64,000 bases of DNA from JBOZRQ01 sp050789255 (lineage in GTDB: Bacteria; Bacillota; Sulfobacillia; Symbiobacteriales; Symbiobacteriaceae): positions 62,001-126,000 of the forward strand of contig JBOZRQ010000011.1 in assembly GCA_050789255.1 (NCBI GenBank). The letters are read 5' to 3'. This document shows, one piece after another, positions 1 through 9,000 of this stretch. A program made the position numbers and the translations under genes. A model generated the notes under the pieces. It made no database searches. It was not told the origin of the DNA and was given only the letters and a program-made list of their open reading frames with translations. Numbering within the stretch: the stretch's first letter is position 1; each line of letters starts with the position of its first letter.

Positions 1-37
1 GAGCGTCCGTATCCATGAAATTCAGGTTGAGGTTCAT
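1..37 (-). CDS. 5' end of a gene translationally coupled to mqnE (partial)
   Basis: Only the first 12 codons are in the window, reading MNLNLNFMDTDA. The ATG at 37-35 overlaps the mqnE stop in an ATGA arrangement, and a GGAGG inside the mqnE 3' end lies 7 nt upstream. Start and coupling are therefore well supported. Function cannot be read from 12 residues; position after mqnE suggests another menaquinone-pathway gene, which is inference only. Confidence 0.6.
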   Translation of the reverse strand, partial: MNLNLNFMDTDA

Positions 38-1173
38 GCCAGGGCCTCCATCGCCGGTACCGAATCGTGGACCTTGAGGATGTTGTAGACCGAGTCCCGC
101 TCCACCGGGACGCGCCCCGCCTGCCGGATCAGCCGCAGCAGGTCGTTCTGCTCCTGGAGCATCGGAGTGGTAGCGCCGGCAAAGTGGTAGATCTTCTCCT
201 CGCGCACCGTGCCATCGATATCGTTCGCACCGAAGTTCAGGCTGATCTGCGCGATGCGGGGCGAGATCATCACCCAGTACGACTTGATCGCCTTGACGTT
301 GTCGAGCAGCAGGCGGGCCACCGCGATGATCTTCAGGTCGTAGGCCCCGGTGGGGCCAGGCAGGTCGGCCATCGCCGTGTTGGTCGGGTGGAAGGCCAGC
401 GGAATGAAGGCGGTCTCGCCACCGGTCTCATCCTGCAGCTCACGGATCTTCAGCATGTGGTCGACCACATGGTACGGCTTTTCAATATGTCCATACAGCA
501 TCGTGCAGGTCGTGCGAATGCCGAGGTTGTGGGCGGTGCGGTGAATCTCCAGGTAGCGGCTGCCGGGCATTTTGCCCTTGCACAGCACGTTGTGCACTTC
601 GGGGTGGAACATCTCGGCGCCGCCGCCGGTCATGGAGCCGTGGCCGGCCTCCTTCAGGCGACCGAGCACCTCCTCGGCGGACATGCGGAACTTCCGCGTG
701 AAGAAGTCGATCTCCACGGCCGTAAAGCACTTCATGTGGGCGCCCGGCACGGCCGCCTTGATCGCCGAGATGAAATCGAGGTAATAGGAGAACGGCATAT
801 CCGGGTGCAGGCCGCCCACCATATGAAATTCCTTCACACCAAGTTGTGCATACGCCTTTGCTTTATCAACCATTTGCTCGATATTATACGTATAACCTTC
901 GGGGTCCACGTTGTTCTGCTTGCCAAAGGCGCAGAACTTGCAGACGTTCCAGAGGGCGCACACGTTGGAGTAGTTAATGTGAGCGTTGTTATTGAAATAG
1001 ACGTAGTCGCCCACCCGGCGGCGCCGGGCCTCGTTGGCGATGTAGCCGAGGGCGTACAGGTCCTTCGACTCCAGGAGCTTGACGCCGTCCTCAGCGCTCA
1101 GGCGCTGATCGAGCATCACCTTCTCGTAGATTGGCTGCAGATCGCGAGGAATCAGGCTTGCTGTAAAACTCAT
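34..1173 (-). CDS. mqnE: Aminofutalosine synthase (radical SAM), menaquinone futalosine pathway
   Basis: The 379-residue protein matches MqnE, the cytoplasmic radical SAM enzyme that joins SAM to the carboxyvinyl-benzoate product of MqnA to give aminofutalosine. The start is ATG at 1173, 10 nt after AGGAGG; longer readings upstream have no site. Residues 65-83 (HINYSN...CKFCAF) carry the iron-sulfur cluster cysteines C72, C78 and C81. This is CX5CX2C rather than the CX3CX2C usual in radical SAM enzymes, but the surrounding residues are typical. Later blocks GGLHPD, GGGAEMFHP and a C-terminal (beta/alpha) barrel fit the family. The gene overlaps the next gene by ATGA, so it belongs to a co-transcribed cluster continuing left of the window. 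Confidence 0.9.
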   Translation of the reverse strand: MSFTASLIPRDLQPIYEKVMLDQRLSAEDGVKLLESKDLYALGYIANEARRRRVGDYVYFNNNAHINYSNVCALWNVCKFCAFGKQNNVDPEGYTYNIEQMVDKAKAYAQLGVKEFHMVGGLHPDMPFSYYLDFISAIKAAVPGAHMKCFTAVEIDFFTRKFRMSAEEVLGRLKEAGHGSMTGGGAEMFHPEVHNVLCKGKMPGSRYLEIHRTAHNLGIRTTCTMLYGHIEKPYHVVDHMLKIRELQDETGGETAFIPLAFHPTNTAMADLPGPTGAYDLKIIAVARLLLDNVKAIKSYWVMISPRIAQISLNFGANDIDGTVREEKIYHFAGATTPMLQEQNDLLRLIRQAGRVPVERDSVYNILKVHDSVPAMEALA

Positions 1174-1225
1174 ATGGCGGTGTCCTCCTGGGCAGGAAAT
1201 TCGACCCCCGGGGTACATCCCGCTC

Positions 1226-1254
1226 ATTGTACGCTGGCAATGGTTAAGAAACAA
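1226..1254 (-). promoter_or_regulatory. Possible promoter for mqnE
   Basis: On the minus strand TTGTTT (1254-1249) and TACAAT (1231-1226) are 17 nt apart, about 50 nt before the mqnE start, in the gap from the divergent gene at 1268. The -10 is good and the -35 is weak. Confidence 0.35.
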
Positions 1255-1267
1255 GACCACCGGGGGG

Positions 1268-2074
1268 ATGGATGTGTCACTATGGCAGGTGTATACGCTC
1301 CTGGGCATGGCGATAGCCGTGCTGATCGGGCTGCCGTTCATCTCGGGGCGCCTCCGTGAGATCCAATTGAGCCAGGCTGGGCTCGGCCACCTGCAGGAGT
1401 GGTCCGATGGGGACATGCTCCGCCATGTCGCACGCATCCTCGGTGCGATGGGTTACCGGGTGCAGCAGGCAGGCCCGGATTATCCCGATATCGACCTGAT
1501 CCTGACGGACGGTCTCGGGCAGAAGCGGGCCGTCCTGATCCGCCACTGGCGCAGGATCGTCGACGATGCGGACGTGACGGCCTACGCAGCGGCCGCTGCT
1601 GAGCTGGGGAAGGCTCCGGCGATGATGGTGACGATCGAGCGGTACACCCAAAAGGCACGGGAGGTCGCTCGGGCCTCGGAGATCATCCTCTGGTCGCTCC
1701 CCGATCTGGCCCGTGCGATCGGAGAGATCCGGCGCACGTCGGTGGCATTCCCGGACCTGCCGGCCACCCCGACGGTAGTCAACCCGCCCTTTACCATGGA
1801 GGTTCTGCCCGATTCCGAGCAGCAGCGGTACCGCCGCCAGACGTTGCTCGAGGAACTGGGCCGGCCAGCCGAGGACCAGGCGGCGGCGGCGAAGCTGCCG
1901 ATGCGCCCCCGGCGGCGCCCGGTGCGCCTGCGCAAGGGCGAAAAGTGGGGCGGCGGCGATACCCCTTTCTGTCCCCGTTGCGGCAAGAAGATGGTGGTGC
2001 GCCGGAACCCCGGTGGCGATGAGTACTGGGCCTGCCCCACCTTCCCCCGCTGTCTGGGCTCGAGACCTAAATAG
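1268..2074 (+). CDS. Membrane-anchored restriction-endonuclease-fold protein with C-terminal zinc ribbon
   Basis: The 268-residue protein has one N-terminal membrane segment (about residues 7-25). A domain at about 45-150 resembles the Mrr/type IV restriction-endonuclease-like fold: an opening helix (DMLRHVARILGAMGYRV), then PDIDLIL, then a strand KRAVLIRHW. The C-terminal zinc ribbon (CPRCGKK...CPTFPRC) resembles topoisomerase I C4 fingers. The nuclease lysine usually found in the QxK strand is missing: the equivalent stretch reads LIRHW, so catalysis is doubtful. A role in DNA binding at the membrane is inference. The start ATG at 1268 follows a G-run. It is transcribed divergently from mqnE. 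Confidence 0.7.
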   Translation: MDVSLWQVYTLLGMAIAVLIGLPFISGRLREIQLSQAGLGHLQEWSDGDMLRHVARILGAMGYRVQQAGPDYPDIDLILTDGLGQKRAVLIRHWRRIVDDADVTAYAAAAAELGKAPAMMVTIERYTQKAREVARASEIILWSLPDLARAIGEIRRTSVAFPDLPATPTVVNPPFTMEVLPDSEQQRYRRQTLLEELGRPAEDQAAAAKLPMRPRRRPVRLRKGEKWGGGDTPFCPRCGKKMVVRRNPGGDEYWACPTFPRCLGSRPK

Positions 2075-2169
2075 TTTTCTGCCACAAACCATCGACAGGT
2101 AATTTATCTTGTCGTGACATTGATGGTAATATATTATACAGAGCATCCGACACAGGGGGCCTGATAGCC

Positions 2170-3258
2170 TTGACCCTCGACCTGATCATTCGCGGCGCGG
2201 GAAGCAGCCGCAACCCGGGTGAGCACCTGGCTACGCTTTCCGGAGAGTACAGTAGCGCTACGACCATCATGTACGGGGAGCACGGCCCTACCGGGGCGGC
2301 GGTCTATACGGCCGTTGCAGCGGAACCGGAAGCCCTGGCCGAGGCGATCAAGGCGGCGGGCGACTCCCAGGTCCTGGTCTACGGCGACGAGGTGCTGCTC
2401 TCACTGGCGCAGCACATGCAGCCCGGGCTCATCTGGATCACGCTGGGCTCCGATGCCAACGGCGTGCGTGAGATCTGGCGGATTCGCCAGCAGCACTCCT
2501 GGCTCTCCAGCAAGAAGCTGGCCCTGCTGATCGAGCAACTGCCCGACAGCCCGGCGCCCGACACCGAACGTCTGATGCGGCTCAGCCGAGCCACGCGCGC
2601 TGTGCTCGTCGCCTCCGACGGCGCAGTTGCCGGCAGCACTCCTCCCGTGTTTGTGGAGGCCCAGGCCGAGACGACTGATGTCGAAGCGGAGGTCGCCGTC
2701 GCTGCGATGGCCGTGGACGAGGTCGCCGAGGCAGTCGCCGCCGTCGAGGCGGATCAGATGGGCGCTGAGGCGATCGCTGACCTTCAGCCCGAGCCCCAGC
2801 CCGAACCCGAAGAAGTCCCCCCAGCAGTGGAAGCCGTCGCTGAGGCACCGGCTGAAGCTCCTGCCGAGACCGAATCGTCCCCCGAGCCGACCCCCGAACC
2901 CGCCATCATTGAAACCAAGGGAGCGGATGCAGCCGTGGAGACCACTGCCCTCAACTACGTGGCTGAGAAGACCCCGTCTAACGCCCAGGAGGCCCTGATT
3001 CAGCGCTACGCCCTGGTCAAGGAGCGCCGCGCCAACGCCGCCCGGATTGCCCAGGTAGAAGAGGCGATGCAGAACCTCCTCAAGGAGATCTTCGTCTCCC
3101 GCTTCGCCGCCGGTCCCGAGGCCGCCGCTGCCTTCGAGGCGCTCTCCCGCAAGCTGACCGACGCCTCCGCCGAGTTCACCCAGCTGAGCCGCACCGCCGC
3201 CACCCTGGAGGAGCAGCTGGCCAAGCTGGCCTGGGTCAAGGAAGAGCTGGAGATCTAA
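2170..3258 (+). CDS. Hypothetical protein with acidic Pro/Ala/Glu linker and C-terminal coiled coil
   Basis: I do not recognise this 362-residue protein. Residues 1-160 look globular (alternating strands and helices, with VLVYGDEVLL and GLIWITLG). Residues 165-265 are a low-complexity linker rich in Ala, Glu and Pro (repeats such as EPQPEPE). Residues 275-362 are predicted helical with heptad-like spacing, suggesting a coiled coil. There is no signal peptide or membrane segment. TTG at 2170 is the first start after an in-frame stop; the only nearby G-run is about 10 nt upstream. An intrinsic terminator follows directly. Confidence 0.65.
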   Translation: MTLDLIIRGAGSSRNPGEHLATLSGEYSSATTIMYGEHGPTGAAVYTAVAAEPEALAEAIKAAGDSQVLVYGDEVLLSLAQHMQPGLIWITLGSDANGVREIWRIRQQHSWLSSKKLALLIEQLPDSPAPDTERLMRLSRATRAVLVASDGAVAGSTPPVFVEAQAETTDVEAEVAVAAMAVDEVAEAVAAVEADQMGAEAIADLQPEPQPEPEEVPPAVEAVAEAPAEAPAETESSPEPTPEPAIIETKGADAAVETTALNYVAEKTPSNAQEALIQRYALVKERRANAARIAQVEEAMQNLLKEIFVSRFAAGPEAAAAFEALSRKLTDASAEFTQLSRTAATLEEQLAKLAWVKEELEI

Positions 3259-3274
3259 CGCATCTGCTGATGTG

Positions 3275-3306
3275 AGCAGCCGGCGCAAGGGCGCCGGCTG
3301 CTTTTT
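3275..3306 (+). terminator. Intrinsic terminator
   Basis: A 12-bp stem (3275-3286 with 3291-3302) with a 4-nt loop is followed by a T-run, 16 nt after the stop codon at 3258. Confidence 0.9.
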
Positions 3307-3330
3307 AGTAAGTGAGGGAGTGAGACCCAG

Positions 3331-3975
3331 TTGTACGAGCGCTTCCCCGGCTTTACCAACGAGGACTTTGACGTCTTTGCCATCCCCACCCTGGAAGGGC
3401 GCATGGATGGGATCAAGGCGGGTCCCCGCCCCAAGCTCCAGGCCCTGGGCCGGGATCTGGCCCCGCGGCTAGGCGAGTTGATCGGGCAGCCCATGCATCC
3501 GATCGTCGCGATGCACGCCCGCCGCAAGGTGAACCCGCCCAGCGACACCTGGATCGCCTGGAGCGCCAACAAGCGCGGCTATAAGATGATGCCGCATTTT
3601 CAGGTCGGCATGTGGCATACCCATGCCTTTATCCAGGCTGGGGTGATCTACGAGGCGCAGGCTCGCGCCGAGTTCGCCAGGAACCTGCTGGCCAACCTGG
3701 GCGCCGTCCGGAAGGCCCTGCCGCCCCACTTCCGGTGGATGGAGGATTATACCCAGCCCCAGGGAATTTTGCATAAGGATATGACCGACGAGGACTTCCG
3801 CCGCATCGCCGACCGGCTGCTGCACCGCAAGGAGGCCGACTGCATGGTGGGCCTCTCCGTGGACCGAGCGGAGACGGTGGCCGCAGGCGCATCCTTTGCG
3901 GAACTCGCGTTCGGGGTCATGAAGCTGCTTCAGCCGATTTACGCCCTGGCCGCCGGCCAGCCTGCCCTGCTCTAA
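3331..3975 (+). CDS. DUF1054 (YktB/UPF0637) family protein
   Basis: The 214-residue protein matches the Bacillus YktB family. Diagnostic blocks include FTNEDFDVFAIPTLEGRM near the N-terminus, HPIVAMHARRKVNPP, the central YKMMPHFQVGMW and FRRIADRLLHRKEADCMVG near the C-terminus. Length is normal for the family. Biochemical function is not established. The TTG start at 3331 is chosen because the family N-terminus begins here; GAGGGAG lies upstream. It heads a cluster with the next two genes, 12 nt apart and then 2 nt apart. Confidence 0.88.
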   Translation: MYERFPGFTNEDFDVFAIPTLEGRMDGIKAGPRPKLQALGRDLAPRLGELIGQPMHPIVAMHARRKVNPPSDTWIAWSANKRGYKMMPHFQVGMWHTHAFIQAGVIYEAQARAEFARNLLANLGAVRKALPPHFRWMEDYTQPQGILHKDMTDEDFRRIADRLLHRKEADCMVGLSVDRAETVAAGASFAELAFGVMKLLQPIYALAAGQPALL

Positions 3976-3987
3976 GGAGGGGACGCC

Positions 3988-4782
3988 GTGGATCCGAAAA
4001 CCCTGGCTGCGCTGCTCGATCAGCACCTGCGCCCGGAAACCTTCCCGCTTGCCATCCGTGTCGTGCGGGGCGCCGAACCCCTGCCCGCCAAGGTCCGCCG
4101 GCCGTGGCGCGACCTGGGCATCAAGGTCAGCATCTGCCAGGGCATCTCCATGGCCCGCCGCTACGGCTGGGCGATTGCCATGGGCTCCGAGGACCTGTGC
4201 TGCCCCATCGCTCAGGTGGCCTTTGGCTTCAAGCCCGAGATTCCCTTCTACACGGAGGGGAACCTCGCCGCCGGGATGTACGTGGAGGCCTGCGGGCAGG
4301 GCGCCCTCACCGAGGCCGAGGTGCCCAAGTTCGCCACCGAGGAGGCAGGCGTGGTCGTCGTGGCCCCGCTCAGCCGGTGCACCTTCGAGCCGGAAACCGT
4401 ACTGGTCTACGGCAACTCTGCCCAGGTCATGCGTGCGGCCGCCGCCGCCCTCTGGAAGACGGGTGGAGCCCTCACCTCAACCACCACCGCCCGGGCCGAT
4501 TGTGCGGACATCGTGATTCGCACGGCCCGCACCGGCCAGCCCCAGGTAATCCTCCCCTGTCTGGGCGACCGGATCTTCGGGCAGACTCAGGACCACGAGA
4601 TGGCCTTCACCATGCCCTTTGCCATGGCCGACGACCTGGCTGAAGGGCTGGAGGGCACCTACAAGGGCGGGGTGCGCTACCCGATTCCCCACTTCCTGCG
4701 CTACACCCCGCAGTTCCCGCCAACCTACCAGGAGCTCCAGCGGCTCTGGGACGAAGCGGAGGAGCAGACCCAGGAGCGGTAA
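3988..4782 (+). CDS. DUF169 family protein
   Basis: The 264-residue protein resembles DUF169: an N-terminal block with PLAIRVVRGAEPLP, an ICQGISMARRYGW segment, the paired cysteines EDLCCP, and later R-x-x-G-x-x-Q-V-I-LPC-x-G-D. Members of this family occur in anaerobes and have no proven function; cysteine clusters suggest metal or haem binding, which is speculation. GTG at 3988 follows AAGGAGGGG with ideal spacing. The downstream GNAT gene starts 2 nt after the stop, so the genes are co-transcribed. Confidence 0.8.
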   Translation: MDPKTLAALLDQHLRPETFPLAIRVVRGAEPLPAKVRRPWRDLGIKVSICQGISMARRYGWAIAMGSEDLCCPIAQVAFGFKPEIPFYTEGNLAAGMYVEACGQGALTEAEVPKFATEEAGVVVVAPLSRCTFEPETVLVYGNSAQVMRAAAAALWKTGGALTSTTTARADCADIVIRTARTGQPQVILPCLGDRIFGQTQDHEMAFTMPFAMADDLAEGLEGTYKGGVRYPIPHFLRYTPQFPPTYQELQRLWDEAEEQTQER

Positions 4783-4784
4783 AC

Positions 4785-5282
4785 ATGATGAAGATCAGGC
4801 TGCTTCAGCCCGCTGATGTTCCCGCCGTGCTGCGGGTTCAGGCCCAAGGCTACTCCCCGATTATGCAGGAGCCCGAAGAGGTTGTACGAGCCAGGCTCCG
4901 CATTGCCCCTGACACTGCTTGGGTTGCGGAGGATAATGGTGGGGTCTGCGCCTACCTTATGGCTTACCGCTCGATAGTCGGGAAGGTGACGCCCTTGGGC
5001 GGTCTCTTCGAGGTGCCCCCCAAGCCCGATTGCCTCTACCTGCACGATCTGGCCGTCGATCCCCGGTGCCGGGGGCAGGGGGTCGGCCCGGCGCTGGTCC
5101 GGGCGGCATGCCAGTGGGCGGAGGAGCAGGGCCTAACCCATTGCGCCCTGGTCTCGGTGCAGGGCTCTGAGCACTTCTGGGGCCGCCTCGGCTACGGCGG
5201 GTGGGGCGGCTTAGCACCGGCGCAGCGGGCGAACCTGCAGACGTATGCAGGACCGGCCACCTACATGGTGCGCCGGCTGTAA
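4785..5282 (+). CDS. GNAT family N-acetyltransferase
   Basis: The 165-residue protein is a single GNAT domain. The acetyl-CoA-binding motif A is visible as LHDLAVDPRCRGQGVGPALV (Q/R-x-x-G-x-G/A), with a preceding strand and a C-terminal F-W-x-R-L-G-Y motif typical of the fold. The acyl acceptor is unknown. Translation starts at ATG 4785 or the adjacent ATG 4788, coupled to the preceding DUF169 gene. Confidence 0.85.
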   Translation: MMKIRLLQPADVPAVLRVQAQGYSPIMQEPEEVVRARLRIAPDTAWVAEDNGGVCAYLMAYRSIVGKVTPLGGLFEVPPKPDCLYLHDLAVDPRCRGQGVGPALVRAACQWAEEQGLTHCALVSVQGSEHFWGRLGYGGWGGLAPAQRANLQTYAGPATYMVRRL

Positions 5283-5293
5283 TCTGCCTGTCC

Positions 5294-5337
5294 TTGATAT
5301 CCAAACTATTTTGAACTATCATGATAGTACTTGGATA
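5294..5337 (+). promoter_or_regulatory. Promoter with palindromic operator over the -10 box
   Basis: TTGATA (5294-5299) and TATCAT (5317-5322) are 17 nt apart. A perfect 14-bp palindrome, ACTATCATGATAGT (5315-5328), covers the -10. A second inverted pair, TATCCAA (5298-5304) and TTGGATA (5331-5337), flanks it. The layout suggests repression of the EthD-like gene by a dimeric regulator not encoded next to it. Confidence 0.65.
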
Positions 5338-5353
5338 GCAGGAGGGATGCGCG

Positions 5354-5692
5354 ATGTTCGCTGCCACCGTCTGTTACCGCAGTGGGCTCCCGTTCGACCT
5401 GGACTACTACTTGGGTCGTCATGTGCCGATGTCCGAGGAGTTGATGGTGCCGCTTGGGATGGTCAGGGCCGAGGTCAGGAGTTTTGCGCCGGCGCCCGAC
5501 GGCACCATGCCCCCTTACCAGATCATGACCACGGTCTACTTCGAGTCGGCGGAGGCGTTCCAGGCGTTCGCAACCAGCCCGATTATGGCACAACTGCAGG
5601 CCGACGTGCCTAACTTTCACCCGGGACAGCCCGACCTGTTCGCAGGCGAGGTACTGCTCAGCAGCGACTACACAGCTCAGATGAAACCGTAG
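5354..5692 (+). CDS. EthD-domain (dimeric alpha+beta barrel) protein
   Basis: The 112-residue protein fits the EthD/ABM small barrel family: an N-terminal strand (ATVCYRSG), D-x-x-YYLGRHVPM with the conserved His near residue 24, and a C-terminal strand. These proteins are often ligand-binding or associated with oxidation of small organics; the substrate here cannot be told. ATG at 5354 follows GGAGGG with 7 nt spacing. It is probably monocistronic, with its own promoter/operator upstream and a hairpin terminator downstream. Confidence 0.8.
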   Translation: MFAATVCYRSGLPFDLDYYLGRHVPMSEELMVPLGMVRAEVRSFAPAPDGTMPPYQIMTTVYFESAEAFQAFATSPIMAQLQADVPNFHPGQPDLFAGEVLLSSDYTAQMKP

Positions 5693-5701
5693 GGACTGTA
5701 C

Positions 5702-5738
5702 GAGCCGGGCAGGGGTCACCCCCCGCCCGGCTCTCTTT
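5702..5738 (+). terminator. Intrinsic terminator
   Basis: A stem GAGCCGGGC/GCCCGGCTC (5702-5710 with 5725-5733), extended by an inner GGGG/CCCC pair, is followed by TCTTT. It lies 9 nt after the EthD-like gene and sits between convergent genes. Confidence 0.8.
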
Positions 5739-5742
5739 ATGC

Positions 5743-6036
5743 TTAGGTATTCTCCTTAGCGGGGGCCGGTGCTTCGGTTTCCGGCGCCTTGGTCTCCTCA
5801 GCGGGAGCGCCCTTCTTGGCCTTCTTCATGATGACGCGCTGCCTGGCCTCGGTCACGTTGATCATCAGGCACCGTCCCAGTTCGCTGTCCTTGCCCACCT
5901 CGACCGGGGCCTTCAGGACGGTCCGCACCTGGGGGACCAGGTTGTTGCGCTTCTGGAGAACCGCCTCCCTCTCGTCCCGAACCGCCGTCCTCGCGAAGGC
6001 ATGCGAAGAGCCTGTACCCCTAACTACATAGGGCAT
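5743..6036 (-). CDS. Small hypothetical protein with charged Ala/Lys/Glu tail
   Basis: I do not recognise this 97-residue protein. Residues 30-75 look folded (VRTVLKAPVEVGKDSELG...); residues 75-97 are a low-complexity tail of Lys, Ala, Glu and Pro. ATG at 6036 has GGAG 6 nt upstream, but that region forms a hairpin (6009-6043) that would enclose the start codon. It lies 26 nt downstream of the NHL-repeat gene, in the same direction. It may be a real small gene or an extended reading of a shorter one. Confidence 0.45.
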   Translation of the reverse strand: MPYVVRGTGSSHAFARTAVRDEREAVLQKRNNLVPQVRTVLKAPVEVGKDSELGRCLMINVTEARQRVIMKKAKKGAPAEETKAPETEAPAPAKENT

Positions 6037-6043
6037 ACAGGCT
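6009..6043 (-). repeat. Inverted repeat covering a start codon
   Basis: AGCCTGTA (6009-6016) pairs with TACAGGCT (6036-6043), with an inner CCCTA/TAGGG pair. On the minus strand it follows the NHL-repeat gene stop by 20 nt but has no T-run. It could be a weak 3'-end hairpin of that gene or occlude translation of the small downstream gene. Confidence 0.6.
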
Positions 6044-6062
6044 CCGAAGATGCACCGGCTCT

Positions 6063-9000
6063 CTATTCCTGCGCTGTGATCTCGATGGAGCGATCGGCCG
6101 GGTCAAACTTGAGCGTGGCCCCGAGCTGCTCACTTACGAAGCGCAGGGGCACCATGGTCCGCCCGTCGATGATCATCGGTGCGACGTCCAGCTCCACCCA
6201 TTCCCCATCGATCATGGCGCCACGGCTGTCCACCTGGAGCACGATCTCCCGCCGGCCAGCGGTGATCGTGATGCGCCGTGCGGCAGCGTCCCACGCTACC
6301 TGGGCGCCCAGCGACTCCACAAGGAAGCGCAGGGGCACCAAGGTCCTGCCCCCGACAAGCTGCGGAGGCACGTCCAGCGTGACGGGCTGACCGGCCACCT
6401 CGGCGTTCAGGTCCCCGACCTTCAGCAAGATTCGCTTCGCCGGGCCACCCTGGCGTCGGTCGATCTCGGCCAGCGCATCCAGGATCGCAGGTGTCTGCCG
6501 GACCCGGCCGCTCCGGAGCGCCGCCTCCAGCAGCCCCAGCACATAGGCCTCCGATGCGGTAGGACACCCCTGGCGAACCGTTTCGGTCAGCTGAGCCACC
6601 ACCTCCGCCCCCGACAGCGGGGCGCCGCTCTGCAGGGCTGCCGCCCGGGCGACCACCGCCGCCTTCGCCTCCGCCCGAGCCACTGCCGCGGGGTGAAGCT
6701 TGGCCGGCTCGCTCATGGAGAGGGTCGTCACCTTCCCGTCGGGCGCCGCCATGCGAACTCGCCCCTTCTCCGTCTCGGTGAACCAAAGGTTGCCCCGGGG
6801 GTCCACGGAAAGCCCGGTGACATCGTTTAGCGTGTACATGGCTTCCGGCCCGCCGGCCACGGTGTTCACAATCCCGTCGGGCCCAACCCTGTAGATGCGC
6901 CGGGTTTCGGCGTCCGCAATGTAGAGGGCGCCCTCCGCATCCAGGGCGATGCCGGAGATGAACTCAAAGGTCCCCTCGGTGGCCTTAGCGCCGTCCTGAG
7001 CGGGCTTGGCCAGCGAGTTCTGCGAGCCTGCCACAACGGTGAGCGTTCCGTCCGGCGCCACCTTGCGCACCATCGTGTTGCTCGCTACGTACAGGTTCCC
7101 GTCTGGGTCCACAGCCATGTACTCTGGATAGAGCCTCGTTCCGGTGGGGCTCTTGAAGTAGGTCGAGATCGTGCCGTCGGGCGTCACACGGCGAATCAGA
7201 TAGTTGCGGGAGTCGCCCAAGTACAGGGTGCCGTCGGCTGCCGCGGCGATGGACGAAGGCCACATGCCGGCCTTGAGGGCGCTGCCGCCGTCGCCGCTCA
7301 CCTCATCGCTGCCGTTGCCCGCCACCACGGACTTCTGACCGTCGGGGCTCACCTTGTAGACCTTGTTATCTCCCACCACGAGCAGGTTGCCCTGCGGATC
7401 GAGGGCCAACCCGTAGGGCCCCGCCGCGGAGCCGACGACTACGACGCCATAGTCCTTCTTGGGACCGTCGAAGGTCATCAGCACACGGGCCCGGCCATCG
7501 GGCGACACGTGGTAGACGATCTCATTACGGGTGTCCCCGATATAGACGTTCCCCTTCCCGTCCGCCACCACCATCTGCGGGGACTCGATCCAGGGCGATG
7601 GCATGTACGGAATCTGCGAGAAGCTGCCGAACATCGGTCCTGCCACGGCCGTCATCAGCCCGTCGGGGGTAATCCTCCAGATGCGGCGCGCCTCCGAATC
7701 GGACAGGTAGAGGTTGCCCAGCGCGTCCCTGGCCATCGCGACGGGGCGGCTGAGCCGCACCTGCATCGCAGGGGCGGCCGCGGGCCACGGGCCGTATCCA
7801 TCTGCACCGCCCACCCGAATCAGGGCGCCGTCCTTCGTCACCTTGAAGAGCCTCTCATTGGTGGCGATATAGAGGTTCCCCTCATCGTCGGTCTGAAGGG
7901 CCTCAGCCTCGACCGCCACCTTGGTCGCCTCGCCGGAATCCACCCGGGGAGAAAACCTGCCGTTGCCGGCCACGGTCGAGATCGTGCCGTCCGGCGCCAC
8001 CCGGCGGACGCGGTCATTATTACTGTCGTTGATGTAGAGGTTGCCAGCCTGATCCAGGGCCAGGTCGGCCGGCCACTTCAGCGAGGCGTTGGTGGCTGGG
8101 CCCCCGTCGCCGCTGTACCCTTCCTGGCCGTTGCCCGCCACGGTGGTGATCGTGCCATCCGGGGTGATCTTGCGCACTCGGCTGTTCCTGGCATCCGAAA
8201 AGTACAAGGTGCCGGATGCATCAAAGCTCATCCAGACAGGGGCGTTGATGGCTGCCTTGGCAGCCGGCCCGCCGTCACCGGCAAAACCCGGCGCGCCGTT
8301 GCCGGCGACATGCGTCCGCCTGCCATCTGCCTCGATGCGCACGATGCGGTCCATCATGGAGACATAGAGGCGCTCCTCGGGGTCCAGGGCGAGCGCCAGC
8401 GGTGAACTGATCACGATGCCGCCCACACTGCGGGTATCGGAGGAGACGATGGTGCTCGGGCGGCCGTCGGGCCACTGCCTGATGATGACGCTGCCGCTGT
8501 CCCTGTGGTCGATGTAGTAGAGGGAGCCATCACGCCCCACGGCGACGGCGCCCGGCCTGATCCCTGAGGTGACCGAGTCCTCGGGGTAGGTGAGGACCCC
8601 GTTGCCTGCCACCGTCTCGATGCGGCCGCCTTGATCGATCTTGCGTACCCGGAAGTGCTCCGCGTCGGCGACGTAGAGGCCCCCCTGATCATCGGGGGCG
8701 AGGCCCCAGGGCATGCTCAGCTTCGCCTCGGCTGCGAGGCCGCCGTCGCCCAGGTATAGGGCAGTGGGGCTGCCAGCCAGGGTCCGCATCCGGCCGGTGC
8801 GATCGATGACCATCACCAGGTTGGAGCCCGTGTCGCTTACGTACAGGTTGCCAGCGCTGTCGAACGCGAGGCCGGACGGGGCGTTCAGGCCCTCGCGGGC
8901 GAAGGTTGTGATCCGTCCGTCGGCGCCGACCCGGAAGACCCGGCGGAACTGGGGGTCAGCAAGGTAGAGGGCGCCGTCAGGGCCCACGGCCACGCCGGTA

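Noticed and set aside
67..1359. 430-codon plus-strand open frame
   Set aside because: Antisense of mqnE, which has a clear family match and SD.
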